In this document: piece by piece, positions 11,161 through 22,724 of the stretch
Numbering within the stretch: the first letter of the stretch is position 1
Layout: every line of letters starts with the position of its first letter
Source: Byssochlamys sp. IMV 00236
Lineage: Eukaryota > Ascomycota > Eurotiomycetes > Eurotiales > Thermoascaceae
Assembly (NCBI GenBank): GCA_001931875.2
Contig: MSJH02000471.1
Location: 1-28,532, forward strand
Reading direction: 5' to 3'
Length of the DNA: 28,532 nt
Translations under genes and position numbers: made by a program
Notes under the pieces: generated by a model
Seen by the model: the letters and a program-made list of their open reading frames with translations, nothing else
Told to the model about the DNA's origin: nothing
Databases searched by the model: none

Positions 11161-13649
11161 ATGCCCCCTCCACAACAAACAGCCACATCTAAACTTGTGA
11201 AATTATATGAACTAGACGAAAACCAAAATTGGATTGATCTATGTATTGGTCACTGTTACTATACAGTAAGATCAACGCGCTCTCCATAAACATATAAACT
11301 AAAATTTTTTTTAAAATCTCTTCTAGGACAGCACTGACGACGACAACAACAATTCTGACCAGATTCGAATCGTATCAGATAAAGATGACAATGACGAACT
11401 TTATTGCTTTGATGTTGAACCATCAAAGATGTACCAAAGACAACAAGGTAGTAATCAAGTATGGTTTCTTCCCCCCTGTGATGATTAACACATCTCATAG
11501 ATAAACTTATATTATTTACTGAAGATGCAAAAGATCTGGCCATAAGTTTTCAAGATCCTGCAAAATGTCAAGAAGTGTGGTATGTGTATGTGTGCTTATG
11601 ATGTAAACAAGACTCATTTCTTTGTTTCTTAGGGACAAACTGATAAAGAAGGGTATTGTTTTTGATCGTCCTGTTGTATTATCACAGCATGCTACTGGAT
11701 CAGATAACACCTCTGATGATGAAGAATATGATCATGATGTCGAATTCAGCCATAATGATTCCTCTCTTGTTGATATGGCTAGCTATTGCAAACTTCCTAA
11801 TCTGACCATTCAACATATTGCAGATATCACAGACATTCTTCAAATCGCCAACCCCATGGAAAAAGAATTTTATGCCAAATGGATCCTTCAATCCAACTAT
11901 TTTCAACAAATCATTGAAACATTTAACAATCTTGAAGATTTGGAAGCACATAGTGACCTTCATCAATTATATTATCTAATGCTCGAAATCCTCTTCTTGG
12001 ACGAAGATACACTTTTGGAACACATCATCCAAGAGTTCACCTTCCCTTCTCTCCTCGGCATACTTGAATATTACCCTAAAAATCCCAACTGCCGATATAC
12101 ACATAGAGAAACGATCCAAAATGCCGGCTCGGCTCAGTCTCGCCTACAAGAACTATCGGCCAACAGCCAGTTAACAAAAGAAATCAATGACGTCTTCCGT
12201 CTCAGGTACCTCATCACAGTCTTGTCCAACCAAGAATCAGGTCCGGACGTTGAGCAGTTTATAACAAGCGTGACAGAATTAATCAAGAGGAAAAACAAGA
12301 GGATTCTGTTGTTAGTTCAACATGACGAATCACTTGTGAATGATGTAGTTCGTGCCATCACTGATGGTGACCTCTCACGCAAGAAGGAAGGCTTTGGCTT
12401 TATATATGGTCTATTTGACATGGGAAAAACACTCGACATTACCGATCGCCAAGAATTCTACAAGGCTTTTGCCCATAACGGTCTAATTGATATTCTTCGC
12501 TCCATCTTTGCTACTGAAGCAGAGGACATGAAGCGTAAATCGCTCATCATGCTTGATACCCTTGTGCAAATCGACCCTGCTACTGTCCGTACCCAGATTG
12601 TCGAACAATTCCACCAAGAGAACGGAAAGACGTTTATGGACTTTTTGATAGAAGGAGCTAACAGTGACTTTGAGCTTCGAGATTCTATCTTTAACTCGAT
12701 CAGGCTGCTGACAGAAGTGAATATGAACAGCAGCGACCAAGAAGAGTTTTTGACAATGATGTATGGTGACTACATGAAGCAACTGTACAAGCTCATGGTT
12801 ACTATGAAATCCGACGACTTTAAGGTGAACGATGTTGGCTGCTTTGTCTTTTCTCGTGATCAAGCCGACTTGACCATCAAGCTCATGGACCTTCTCATCA
12901 TTTTGCTAAAAATCCATGGGTTCCGGTTAAAGTATTTCCTCTTGACAAATGACCTTTTCCCAAAGATCATGCTTCTCTGCCGTGCCAATCACCTTTCGCT
13001 ACAGCTCTGTCCAGTGCGTTTCTTACGCATCTGCTTTGATCTTCGTGACGAATTCTTTTACACTCATTTTTTGAAGAATGAGGTATTTGAGCCCATCGTT
13101 GGTATTGCCGCCCAGAACAGCGCAAAGGATAACCTGGTGTCTTCTGCTTGTTTAGCTATGTTTGAGTCTATTCGAAAGGCCAACAACAAGCAGATCCTCC
13201 AGCATCTCTTGACCAATTTCCGTCCATCTTTAGAATCCTTTCGCATAGAACAAACTACGGTCGGTGACAAGCTGGCACAGCAATTGTCTACTCTAACAGC
13301 AGATGCTCCTAAAGAAGAAGAAAAAGCTGCGGCTGGCCCAGTCTCTGTTACCGTTGAGTCTCCGACTCCTGCCACTGCCTGGTCATCAATGGATCAAGTG
13401 GAGGAAGATTATTTCAATACATCTGACGAAGATGAGGAGGAGGAGGAGGAACAGCGTCAGGAAACATCCGACAAGGAAGAAGAAGAACTAGTGCTTCCTC
13501 GAAAGCGTAAACAAGATGATGAGGATGAGGATGAGGATGATGCGTTCGCTCGGTCTGCTATGCGCAGAAAGATTGAAAATATGAAAAGGAAGTTTGAAGG
13601 ACAGCAACAACCTGAAAGCAATAAGAAACTAAAAAGTAACAATTTGTAA
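11161..13649 (+). CDS. PSY2: Protein phosphatase 4 regulatory subunit 3 (Psy2/SMEK), 4 exons
   Basis: PP4R3 directs the PP4 catalytic subunit to substrates in DNA-damage recovery, cell cycle and metabolic signalling, often in the nucleus. Exons 11161-11265, 11327-11447, 11501-11579 and 11633-13649 give 773 aa, slightly shorter than the human and yeast proteins (about 830-860). Residues of roughly 10-115 form the EVH1/PH-like domain (KLVKLYELDENQNWID, then LILFTEDAKDLAISFQDP and CQEVW), which binds FxxP-type motifs in the family. The SMK-1 region follows (MEKEFYAKWILQSNYF, FLDEDTLLEHIIQEF, GILEYYPKNPNCRY), then ARM/HEAT helices up to about residue 640. The C-terminal tail is strongly acidic (DEDEEEEEE near 700) with basic patches (PRKRK near 724, MRRKIENMKRKF), a likely nuclear signal. 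The stretch after the GILEYYP motif is less like the usual family sequence, so that part may be divergent. All introns are short GT-AG and phases match. Polyadenylation-like AATAAAT follows the stop. Confidence 0.95.
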
Positions 13650-14083
13650 ATAACTTTCTTCGTTCTTGTGTAAATAAATATTGAATAAATTGATTTAAAA
13701 GATATAAAACAGTCAAATTGTAAAGACGTCCCTGTTATCATCAAGACAATCTGTTGCCAAGTGAATCATACTATATTGCCAAGGAAACAGAGAAATAAGA
13801 ATTGCTAAAGAGAAACAGTTTTTCCTCGAATTATGAAAAAGTCATTGGTTTATACAACGTCAGACCGGATTAAAAAATTTCCTTGTCCTTTTAGATACAT
13901 CACTTCAGGGCTTTTTCTTTTACCGAGCCAATAAGAGTATTTAATGCCATCATTCTGCGCGAAATGCATTTGTTTCACAGAACGACTAAATTTACGCGCT
14001 TACCATATATTTCTTTTTTTATTTTTATTTCTTTCTTTCTCTCTCTTTCTCTTTTTTTTTTCCCCTTCTTTCGGTCCGACAAC
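13650..14083. promoter_or_regulatory. Intergenic region and promoter of the Sec14-like gene
   Basis: AATAAATATT and AATAAATT just after 13670 probably end the PP4R3 transcript. CCAAT lies at 13928-13932 and a T/C-rich tract (about 14010-14073) comes immediately before the ATG. That tract is probably the transcription start region and 5' leader. No TATA box and no further gene were seen. Confidence 0.55.
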
Positions 14084-15194
14084 ATGAATGTATTCAATAG
14101 ACTTAAATCCAACTCAAATGCAAGTCTGAAGCTTCCAGAGACTGGACTTGTGGAAAAATTCGGTCCGGTTATTCACGAGCCCAAGCTAACACCGACCAAC
14201 GAGTATACACCTGTTCAACAGGCATCACTGACAAGTGAACAAAAGGATAAACTTGAAAAACTAAGGAATTATATTGAGTCGATCATGCTTCCAAAGGATC
14301 ATGAGTATTATCCTAATGAGAAGGGATTTATTACCGAGGCAACCTTGAAAAGATACATGCGGGCGAGAAAATGGGACTATGAGGTATGTGACGATGAATT
14401 AGCCGGATAAACTAAACTAATTCTTCCCCATAATAGAATGCAAAGACGATGTTGGAGAACACAGTACGTTGGAGACGTGACTATCGTCCTGATCAACTGG
14501 ATCCCGAATACATCAAACCTGAAGTAAAAAAAAAGATATACAGATTATTAACACATTATAACCCTCTTCTTTTCATGTCTTAGGCGGAAACGGGTAAAAT
14601 GTATTTTAACGGGTTTGATAAATGCGGCAGACCTGTCTGGATTATGAGACCCCGACTTCAGAATTCAAAAGACGCAGATAGACAAATTAAACATATCGTA
14701 TTCAGCCTAGAACGAGGAATTCGATTGATGCCAGAATTAGTAGAAAACTTGGCCATCATTGTTGACTTTAAGGATTCATCAGCTTCACATAATCCAAGTG
14801 TAGCCACTTGTAAAAAATTTTTGGATATTTTAGGAAACCATTACCCTGAACGACTTGGAATTGCTTTTGTCGTCAAGTGTAAGTTTATTTTTATACACCT
14901 TATGTATCTAATCCCATGTTAGCTCCATGGTTCTTTTTTGCTACTTTTAAGGTGATTTCACCCTTCATGGATCCAGTGACGAAAAATAAGATCAAGTTTG
15001 TCTATGATTCAGAAAAGGAAAAGGATACAAAGAGCACGAGTAATGAATGGGTTCATATACAGGATTATATCGACCCAGATCAATTAGAATGTGATTTTGG
15101 TGGTAAATTCAACTATTTATTTGAATTGGAGCCTTATTGGTCAGCCCTTCTCGAACGAACTGGAAATCCATATAAAGTCATTGAGTATAACTAA
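14084..15194 (+). CDS. Sec14-like CRAL-TRIO lipid-transfer protein, 4 exons
   Basis: The protein likely exchanges phosphatidylinositol or another lipid between membranes in the cytosol. Exons 14084-14383, 14437-14523, 14584-14878 and 14923-15194 give 317 aa, the usual size for Sec14 homologues. The N-terminal CRAL-TRIO-N helix bundle is at about 50-125 (TLKRYMRARKWDYENAKTML). The lipid-binding fold follows (CGRPVWIMRPRLQN, QIKHIVFSLERGIRLMP, NLAIIVDFKD, HYPERLGIAFVVK, FKVISPFMDPVTKNKI). The HxxFxxERxIxxMP and HYPERLG wording resembles the Pdr16/Pdr17 (Sfh3/Sfh4) branch more than Sec14 itself; that placement is inference. The ATG at 14084 was preferred over the one at 13964. The upstream part would encode a long Phe/Leu/Ser run, which is simply the translated pyrimidine-rich leader. 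All three introns have GTATGT, GTAAAA or GTAAGT donors and fit the frame. The join before PWFF yields Ser where many relatives have a two-residue linker. Confidence 0.92.
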
Positions 15195-16558
15195 AATGGA
15201 ACATATGTTTGTAATAGATTTTGTGAAAAAATGCATTAAAGAATAACAGAGAAATGTGTATATTTTAAGATGATTTTTTACTACTGCGGTCGAAATTTGA
15301 ATTTTATCAGCCTAACCATGATCAGCCATAGCGTGGGATCCAATAGGACTATTTTCAAAGAAGAAAGATGAGAGTGGCCACTGATTTGAATGAGTTGATT
15401 ATCTGTAAAACACATTCTTTTAGGGAAAAACAATTTGCTGGGACCTTGTAAAAAAAAAAAAAAAAAAAAAAAAACTTTGATCTACATACGCACCTCCACA
15501 CAATCATTAGACCAGGCGTATTCTCACCGACAAAACATACGTACACACAAATATGCACACAAAACTTTGAAACTTTAAGGCAGATTAAGAAATATAATGT
15601 ATAATGAAGAATTCTAGGTAAATCAACCAGTAGCTTTTCGTGTCTGAGCTTTAATGATATCAGGGTTGATGTCACAAGTAAGATATTAACACTGCAAAGC
15701 AGATATAATGATTAACAAACGGGACCCAATGATATAATGTCTGCGGTATCATCATGAAAAAGATCACGAATTATCACAAAAAGAGATGTCAACGTAGAGA
15801 AACCATTCATTTTGTTTCATCATGTATTTCAAACGAATTGGTTTCAGGTCTTTCAAGGAAAAAGTACACAGTCAAGGCGATCTCTGTCTGATATATACAA
15901 TAAAAAAAAAAAGTCAACAATACCTGGTAAGGAAGCCCTTCATACACAGACGCGCGCTGTATTGTCGATCTACACTAACCCTGCAAGTCACACAAAATTA
16001 CTTTAAATAGAGAGTCGTTTATGTTGCTCAAAGGTCCATGATCATTTATCGAAGGATTGACAAGATTAAAATAAGCTCCTTTGTGAGAGAAAAGTTTGAA
16101 ACAATAAAACTCAAGGTTTACGCATACTCATTTTACATAGTACATAGAAAATAGAGAATACAAAGAACTATTTGGACAAAACAGAGTTTTAATCATTTTG
16201 CTTGACAACTTGCCGAGTATTCCGTAGATCTTGCATGTACAGTGACCTGCATATATATATATATATATATAATAAACGGTCGAAGCCAGTCGTGGGTGTA
16301 TGAAACGGACATAAAGAAGATCAGATGGTATAGGCTTTTTTCTTTTGGTAACATGGATTTCCTTTTTCTTTTATTTTTCTTTAAGCTTATTACACCAAAA
16401 GAAACTGAAACTTTACGAAAAACATACAAAACCTTGTTCATCTGTATAACCTCAGATCTATTCTGGGTTTTTCTGAGACAAAACAATCAAAGTAAATCCC
16501 TTTCTTCCATAAACGCACATGTATTAACTACATGCATATGTGTGCATACTTTTATTAT
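15195..16558. other. Convergent intergenic region, no firm gene
   Basis: The region lies between the convergent Sec14-like and arrestin-like genes. It holds a run of 25 A at 15450-15474 and a (TA)n run near 16251-16271. Short minus-strand frames look weakly coding near 15623-15810 (see findings), but no open, spliced gene could be built. Other frames here are AT-rich and lack domains. Confidence 0.55.
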
Positions 16559-17706
16559 TTAAAATTTAAAAAAAGGAATGGCAGCAAATATGGATTTTAA
16601 AGTGAAATTAGGCTTGGTTGTTTCCGTTTGCTGTTCTTGTTTTTGCATTTGACAAGACTGTATGTCGGATGATGTGATGATACTATTACTACTGCTAATA
16701 CTACTAACACTACTTGGCTTATCGTCAATAGTTGTATTCGATGCATTGGTTGTGAATGAAGCAGAAAGTACAGTGGGTGTACTTGAAGGCGATGGACAGA
16801 TGAAACCACTGATGTCTAGGGGGAAATCAAAGTTCAAGATACAATCAGATTCGCCATGTTTTGTGAATAAGCATGTTATCTGCATTGAATGTAAAACGGA
16901 TAGCCCTTGATTATGAACTGTTGGTAATAACATAGGATGACCCAACTCAAATTCAATATGACAAGGTTCAGTCCATGTTGCATTAGGTTGTCTGAGTAAC
17001 TCAGAGGTAGTCATAAGCACATTTTGTTGATTTTTAAATCTAAATGTGTGTTTCAGGTTAACCTTTTTCCTGGTCTCTTTCTCTCTCTATTTTTGTGTAG
17101 TTACCCTTTTGTATGCACAGTCTGAGTAATTTGACATGTCACCAAGCAATGATAACCAGCCGAGTTCTTTGAATTGGATCTTAACCGAATAGACAGATAA
17201 CCAGTATTTGCATTTGTTAAGTCAAAAGCATTTGGAAATTCCAACTCATATTGCCACTTATTAATGGATTGTTTAGCAATTCCCCAGAAAACTCTTCTTG
17301 GTATTGTGTCATGATGAAATGATTTATAGAATTGTATGGGCTGTCGTATCACCGTCTGCTTGGAGTAGACTTGAATTATATAATAGATACCATTACCATT
17401 ATGATTCACTTGACATGAGATTGGTATATTATTAGGCACAGTTAGCATAAATGGTAGTCTATACATATTCTTATCATTGGCGACTGCCATCCAGTTCATA
17501 GGCAGATGGAAAGTATCATCAATGATCACTCTTGTAGTATTTTCGATCTGTTCCTTTCCTACAAGTTGAATCTGGATATTCCATGTAGGAAATGATTCTG
17601 AGTAGAGTTGAATGTATCCTTTGATTTGACTTGATGCATTGGGTCTGAATCCATCCAATGCAAATACATCTTGATCCAAATGAATATGAAGACTATCACT
17701 TGTCAT
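16559..17706 (-). CDS. Arrestin-like (alpha-arrestin fold) protein, 2 exons
   Basis: Arrestin-fold adaptors bind membrane cargo such as transporters or receptors and guide ubiquitination or endocytosis. The exons 17706-17105 and 17039-16559 give 360 aa. The start ATG at 17706 begins MTSDSLHIHLDQDVFALDG; upstream in-frame codons contain no ATG. The N-terminal arrestin half is about residues 1-160 (IKGYIQLYSES, WNIQIQLVGKEQIE, LPFMLTVPNNIPISC). The C-terminal half includes FELGHPMLLPT and LHSMQITC. The end is a Ser/Thr-rich then Gln-rich tail (SSVSSISSSNS, QKQEQQTE). I see no PPxY motif, which many fungal ARTs use to recruit the Rsp5 ligase, so ligase recruitment may be indirect. Intron 17040-17104 is 65 nt, with GTAACT donor, TTAAC branch-like motif 18 nt from TTTAG, and matching phase. 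A 35-nt alternative ending at CCAG also keeps frame but lacks a branch site. Pyrimidine-rich leader and a TATA-like box lie upstream. Confidence 0.85.
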
Positions 17707-17833
17707 AACCACACGCGACTTTTTTAAAAGAATAGAAAACAAAGAGAGAGAGAGAGAAAGAAGAGAAAAAAGGAAAAAGAAAGAAAAAGGAATTTAAGCA
17801 AGCCCTCCTTTATTAAACTCCTACTTTTTTGCT

Positions 17834-17849
17834 TATATAAATAACGCGT
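17834..17849 (-). promoter_or_regulatory. TATA-like box and ACGCGT site upstream of the arrestin gene
   Basis: TTATATAA (17833-17840) lies about 130 nt before the ATG at 17706, next to ACGCGT (17844-17849), the same hexamer as in the ECM29-side palindrome. A purine-rich plus strand (17711-17790) gives the transcript a CT-rich leader. Confidence 0.4.
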
Positions 17850-17947
17850 CAGTGTGTGCATACATATTATCATTATTTGAACTGATAGTGTAACAGCATG
17901 TGAGTCTTTATTTGGTTTATCATTGTTACTACCAGAGACATTTTTGC

Positions 17948-19527
17948 TTAGTTTTGATGCATGTTTTGTCTTATTTGTAATAGAGCTTCGTCTTCTGAAA
18001 TATCTAGGATTCTAGATATCTTACTTGTACTCGGCAATCGTTTCTCTGACAACAGTGTCATGTCTATGTCTATCTCTTGTTCATCAATGATAACAGGCCT
18101 TATAGTTTTTGTTGCAAGAAAATCTTCCATGTCAAGTGGGGTATCACGTTTAGGTAACAGACTGGATGATGCAGGATTGATAGTATTAGTATTAGTAAAT
18201 GACGGCAGACAAAATGGTCGTTTGATATGTGTGTTGGTGCTGTTTAATTTCTGATAACCATTACGTGCCACAATCATCCAGGTACGGCGTAATTTATGTG
18301 TAACAAGACGCATGAAACGGTTTTTGTATCGCTTCGAATGGCTCTCATCCTCGTCTTCTTCAGATGTATATTCTGAATAATTGTCTTCATAATATACTGG
18401 TCTTCTATTCAAATACTCTATCGTAGTCATATTCAGTTTAACTATTGGTTAATAATAATGTGAGTGATTATTGAGCTATTTAACATAAAATATCTCCCTT
18501 TTTCCATAGAGGATGACATGTAAGCCACAGACATACCTAATTGTATATGGAATACGAAGAGCCTTGTGATGGCAATAAATGATACCATTGCAAGTAACGT
18601 AACGACCAATACGAGTGCCATACAAATATAAAAAAATCCATTTATATCATCGTTGATATCTTGTACCGAGAACAAACGGAGCGCTTATCATAAATTGTTT
18701 TAGCCCATTTATGCGAATGAAACACATACACATCTTGTGTTCTATTACCATGTACAAGAAACACATTCTTCCTATAAAATCCGATATACGTAACATAAAA
18801 AGCTGTGTAGAGGTACCAGGTTAAAGCCAAAAAAGAGCATGCTACTAGTGACAAAAACACTCTTGAGATTGTAAGCTTTGTTTTTCTTCTTTTCTGTGTT
18901 TGTGCATGCAAAACTACCTGTAGTTCTTTTTTCCAATACAACAATTCAACCACTTGCAGTGATGATCCATAGCATCGATACACTTGTTGCACAATTTACA
19001 ATGCCGTGTCGTCTTGGCTCTAACGCCCCCCCTCTGTGGATTAAAATTCGCAACCCTTTCTAATACATTATCACTTACACTTTAACCCGACAAATGTTAC
19101 ATATTCCTGTATAACTATCTATCACAGGAATACCAAATCGCTTGATATATGTTTGACTTCGAGGCACTTGCTGTTGCTTTACTGCTAAATCTTCAGTGTC
19201 AATCAATGAAGTTGTCACACTCAATGCTTTGACAAGTCCACTTAATCCAAACATGATGACAGCATTCCAACTTATCCACCAAGGAATTTGAGCTGTATTC
19301 CGAAATTCTGTCCAATCTGCTTGTAAACTAGCTGATTCACTCACAGATGTTGTATAATCTGAGACGAAATGTGTCAAGAATCCAAAGAAACCAATATCCA
19401 AGGTCAGTGAACTAACCCATTGTAGTATAAAATAGGTATCTAACGGTCGACTGTATCCATGCTTTCTAGACCATTCATTCTTTTCCCAATATGCGTTGCT
19501 ATTGTATTTAAAAAGGAAAGAAACCAT
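17948..19527 (-). CDS. DHHC-type protein S-palmitoyltransferase, 5 exons
   Basis: The enzyme transfers a palmitoyl group from palmitoyl-CoA to cysteines of target proteins at endomembranes or the plasma membrane. The exons 19527-19079, 19031-18918, 18861-18749, 18683-18537 and 18441-17948 give 438 aa in one exact frame. Two membrane segments (about residues 30-52 and 88-110) precede the cytosolic cysteine-rich domain: CNIC, then [15 protein letters not shown] at 172-175 (C175 is the expected nucleophile) and [12 protein letters not shown]. Two further segments follow ([20 protein letters not shown] and [16 protein letters not shown]). Next comes the TTxE motif as MTTIEYL (residues 279-285), typical of the family. 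The tail is hydrophilic, with an acidic SEEDEDES stretch and a basic RRTW region. Introns are 47, 56, 65 and 95 nt. The first intron is ambiguous: GTAAGT to a GAG acceptor keeps frame, but a G7 run at the acceptor allows other joins. Its tail end is 241 nt upstream of the arrestin gene on the same strand. Confidence 0.93.
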
Positions 19528-19870
19528 TTCTCTCCTTTGACTTTTCTTTCCCTCTTTCTTTTGAAATAAAAATATAAAAGTGGGAAAAAAGTAGAAAATA
19601 ATTTAAAAATCAAAAGATACCCATTTCTCCTCTCTCTCTTCCCCCCTTTTTTTCCCTTCTATTGTCCTTTTGTTTAATTTCTCTTTTTCTTCCTCCTTTT
19701 TTGATAATAATGTATTATAGGAGAACTCTGGTATATTTGTGTACAAGTAAAGCAGTCATTTGGATGCTGGTAATTGTCTAATGTTACACTCAATGTTAAA
19801 ACATTATTCAGCTGTATCTACAGTGCCACCAATCGTACGATTGCCGGAATGAAGACGAAAGATGTGATAG

Positions 19871-20011
19871 GACATTACTCTTGTTGTAAAAGATGTGGAA
19901 ATTGAGCTGGAAGAGCTAAAAGCTAATTCTTATCGCAAGAAAGTACCTGTTTCATTTTCAACAACAAAAGTAAAGCACGACTTCCAAAAGTCTTTAATAT
20001 GTGCAAGTTGA
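19871..20011 (+). pseudogene. Coding-like fragment, 46 codons, unknown family
   Basis: The frame begins after a TAG and reads DITLVVKDVEIELEELK, with a mixed, hydrophilic composition that looks more like protein than the AT-rich surroundings. It ends at TGA 20009-20011. There is no start codon, no splice joining and no recognised family. It is probably a relic; chance cannot be excluded. Confidence 0.25.
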
Positions 20012-21109
20012 GTTTTTTTTTATCACAAGTTTCAGCAATTCCGTTATTATTAGTCGTGATAAAGTCAGACCAAGTTATCGTTCCTTTCGTGTCTGCAATG
20101 TCAAGCAAATAAACTGGCGACAATCATTTATTTTTGTCAGTTACATCTATAACTCAATTAAACTAATAAACAGTGTGATCGTTCATTTACAATCTCTTTA
20201 ACTTGACTTCTTCATGATGAAAAGCGGTGATATAGAAGAAGTGTAAATATTTCGACTGCATAAAGTCTATTTGCTATACGTTAACTTAAAAGCCATCACG
20301 TTACCAAGTAGGACTCATGAATATCCGCTTTTACTTGACGAATCTGTTCAGAATGTATCACTATACAAAAAAATGCCGAATTTATACGTACAGGTATTAT
20401 CATTAAGCATTGACTTGTTTTTTCTAAAGAACAAGTATCTGTAGTTAACATTGCTGTTACCATACTAGTGAACATGTATCCACTACATAGTAAAACTCAA
20501 TTCTATATCAATTAATAAGTTATATAAAATGAGGCTTGACCAGTGCCACCAAAGCGTGTCATATAACGTAAGACTGGATGTCTCGTTTTAGAAGCATTTG
20601 TAGTTCATTGTTGTAAATTCATTGGTAAAAGCGCCGCAGTAGAGTATCATTTCATTAGATGCCTTTATGAGATGGTTGTACGTTCTGAGTTTCCATAATT
20701 TACACAAACATTCCGTTCAGAAATATCAAATGATCTTGGTTCATATTAACCAACCAGCAGATGATCAGAATCTTGAGGCTTTTTTAGTTCAAAAAAAAAA
20801 AAATCATTTGTGCGATGCTTACAAAACAATCACCATTTTTCTTATTCTAATATGATTGTTATTGAGCCTACAAGACCATTTCTATCAACACACTCGCAAA
20901 TGACTTCCAAGATGAGGATATACATTACATTTGACTTTAATGCTCCTTGCTTTATAGTTGAACGAAAGACTGGATTGAGATTATGTGTCATGTACCTGCT
21001 CGTACATGTCATGTTTACTTTGTAAATTATAATTAGCTTGTCATTAACGGCGCATACATCAACCGACATTTAACCTTGCGTGTGGTCCTCTTTGCTGCAC
21101 AAAAACTGC

Positions 21110-21148
21110 TTGTGCATTGATGCACAAAAGCTTCTCAATGCTTTTGTC
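21110..21148. repeat. Overlapping inverted repeats
   Basis: TTGTGCAT and ATGCACAA (21110-21117, 21120-21127) pair across 2 nt. GCATTGA (21114-21120) also pairs with TCAATGC (21135-21141), and ACAAAAGC pairs with the following GCTTTTGT across 8 nt. The alternatives compete, so the stretch could switch between hairpins. Confidence 0.7.
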
Positions 21149-21202
21149 CATTAAGATGCAAGTGTGCCCTATAGTCTGTTATAGATGTTGTCAATTTGTA
21201 CG

Positions 21203-21224
21203 AGAAGCGTCTAAAGACGCTTCT
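21203..21224. repeat. Perfect 10-bp inverted repeat, AA loop
   Basis: AGAAGCGTCT (21203-21212) and AGACGCTTCT (21215-21224) are exact reverse complements around AA. It lies about 90 nt upstream of the decayed gene at 21313-21668. Confidence 0.85.
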
Positions 21225-21312
21225 TAATGAGTAGCATAATCTAAAATGGTTAGCCATGAAACCTGATGACCTCTCTTCAATAGACGTCAATTATAGCTGT
21301 GCATATACTTAG

Positions 21313-21668
21313 AATGAAATTAACCAACACAGTGTTCTTTCTCGCATCAACATGGCATTGAGACGCTGCACTACTGGTAAGAATGTGTAATCCTCGACAC
21401 TATGTGCCAATCCAACTTCTATACGATGCTCTTGTTGAGCTTTATGATTCTCGAGCGCCATTCAGAGAGTAGAGAAAATATTATTGCAGTTGCCAATCAT
21501 TCCTATTGCAGGTATATGAATGAGCTCCGAGAAACAGGGTTCAATGATAAGTGGGTAACACTGTCTGGTTTGCTGGAGAAAGTGTCGAGCTGCCCAAAAT
21601 GGAGCAATCAGGTCCATCTTTTTCTATGTCTCGTGGCACTTTATGTTATATGCACTAAGGGACTTTAG
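21313..21668 (+). pseudogene. Degenerate protein-coding gene, frameshifted
   Basis: Three plus frames each carry protein-like sequence in succession. First comes NEINQHSVLSRINMALRR, up to about 21390. Then CNPRHYVPIQLLYDALVELY continues to a TAG near 21470. Finally a third frame reads NIIAVANHSYCRYMNELRE, then GFNDKWVTLSGLLEKVSS, ending at TAG 21666-21668. The pieces join naturally if frameshifts near 21388 and 21465 are ignored, so this reads as one disabled gene. I do not recognise the family. Mobile-element origin is possible, given nearby inverted repeats and the gene-poor setting, but no transposase motif is visible. An intron-based reconstruction was not found. Confidence 0.45.
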
Positions 21669-21811
21669 AAGAAAAAAAAAATCAAGAGATGCAATTCATG
21701 AAATGTAAGAAAAGGGTGAAATGCTTGAAAAGTAAACACTTTGCGATAGTTATGAAAATCACAAAACTCGTGGAATACTTAAAATAGATAACAAGTAGCT
21801 CATTAGAAAGA

Positions 21812-21925
21812 ATGAATCAAAAGTCTAAAGAAAATAAAACTGGCCATCTACGCTGGATTGGCGTAACTCAGATCAGTGCAACAGAAAGCAATGAGCTCCT
21901 CTCAAAAGCTGAATTTATAGTATAG
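21812..21925 (+). pseudogene. Coding-like fragment, 37 codons, unknown
   Basis: An ATG-started frame reads MNQKSKENKTGHLRWIGVTQ and ends at TAG 21923-21925. Its balanced composition stands out from the AT-rich flanks, and it may belong to the same dead element as 21313-21668. The evidence is weak. Confidence 0.2.
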
Positions 21926-22488
21926 CCGATACATATTCCATCCTACAATCTATCTCACCTCCCCTCTAGAGTCAATGTCCATAAAAAATAATAACTTTGG
22001 AGCATAGAATTCTATAAATGTAAAAAGGATTACCCCAGAAAGTGTAGATGCGCGGACATGTGTAGAAGTGTAATAAAAGGAAAGAAAAAACTAATATAGA
22101 CATGGATAGCACATGAATTTCTGTCTTTACACAAACTGCTCACTCCACAAATCAAGCCAGAATGAATATCAAATCAGATTGCTTCAATTTTAAACTTCGT
22201 CAATGAGTCATGTGCAAATTAAAAACCCTTTAAACAACCATAAGAAGTAAACAGAAAAAAAGTTTTACCTCGTCAATGCATCTATTAACATTTATGCTGC
22301 ATGGTAACAGATTGAATTGTAGCAACGTGCAACTGTTGCTATGACACATACTTGTGCTATTCAAATTCTGTATTTCCATATTCTCGGAAAATGGGACATG
22401 TTATCAGAGATCAAGATTTGACATTAATAAGAAAAAAAGTAACCTTATTATCTATAATAGGATTGAATTGCTTTAAAAAGAAATACAG

Positions 22489-22541
22489 TTTCGCAGAGTA
22501 AAATGTTCATCGTGCGAAAAAAGGGAATAAATTGTGCGAAA
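22489..22541. promoter_or_regulatory. Three TGCGAAA motifs upstream of the OPT gene
   Basis: TGCGAAA occurs on the plus strand at 22513-22519 and 22535-22541, each within GTGCGAAAA, and as TTTCGCA at 22489-22495. Spacing is 24 and 22 nt, roughly two helical turns. They lie about 95-150 nt upstream of the TATA box, a good position for activator or repressor sites. Confidence 0.4.
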
Positions 22542-22635
22542 ATTGATTTTGGCTTTTTCATTGGCTAAAGATAACATGTCTACAGAATTATTGGTTTGAC
22601 AATTTACTGACCGCTGTCTATATTTCCGTGGATGT

Positions 22636-22645
22636 TATATATAAA
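22636..22645 (+). promoter_or_regulatory. TATA box of the OPT gene
   Basis: TATATATAAA lies about 80 nt before the ATG at 22725, followed by a T/C-rich leader with a long T run. An inverted CCAAT (ATTGG) lies near 22561. Confidence 0.6.
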
Positions 22646-22724
22646 GAACGTATTCTTTCAATCTTGTTTGACCTAAACACATCCCTTTTTCTTTAACTTT
22701 TTTTTTTTTGTAAATACAATTAAA

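Larger units (their letters stand above)
19528..22724. other. Gene-poor 3.2-kb tract with decayed coding fragments
   Basis: Between the divergent DHHC and OPT genes no intact gene was found. Just upstream of the DHHC start the sequence is homopyrimidine/homopurine-rich (19540-19705). Further on are short coding-like pieces on the plus strand: 19871-20011, 21313-21668 and 21812-21925. There are also inverted repeats around 21110-21224. Together these suggest an old inserted element or dead gene rather than plain spacer. The last 250 nt hold the OPT promoter. Confidence 0.55.
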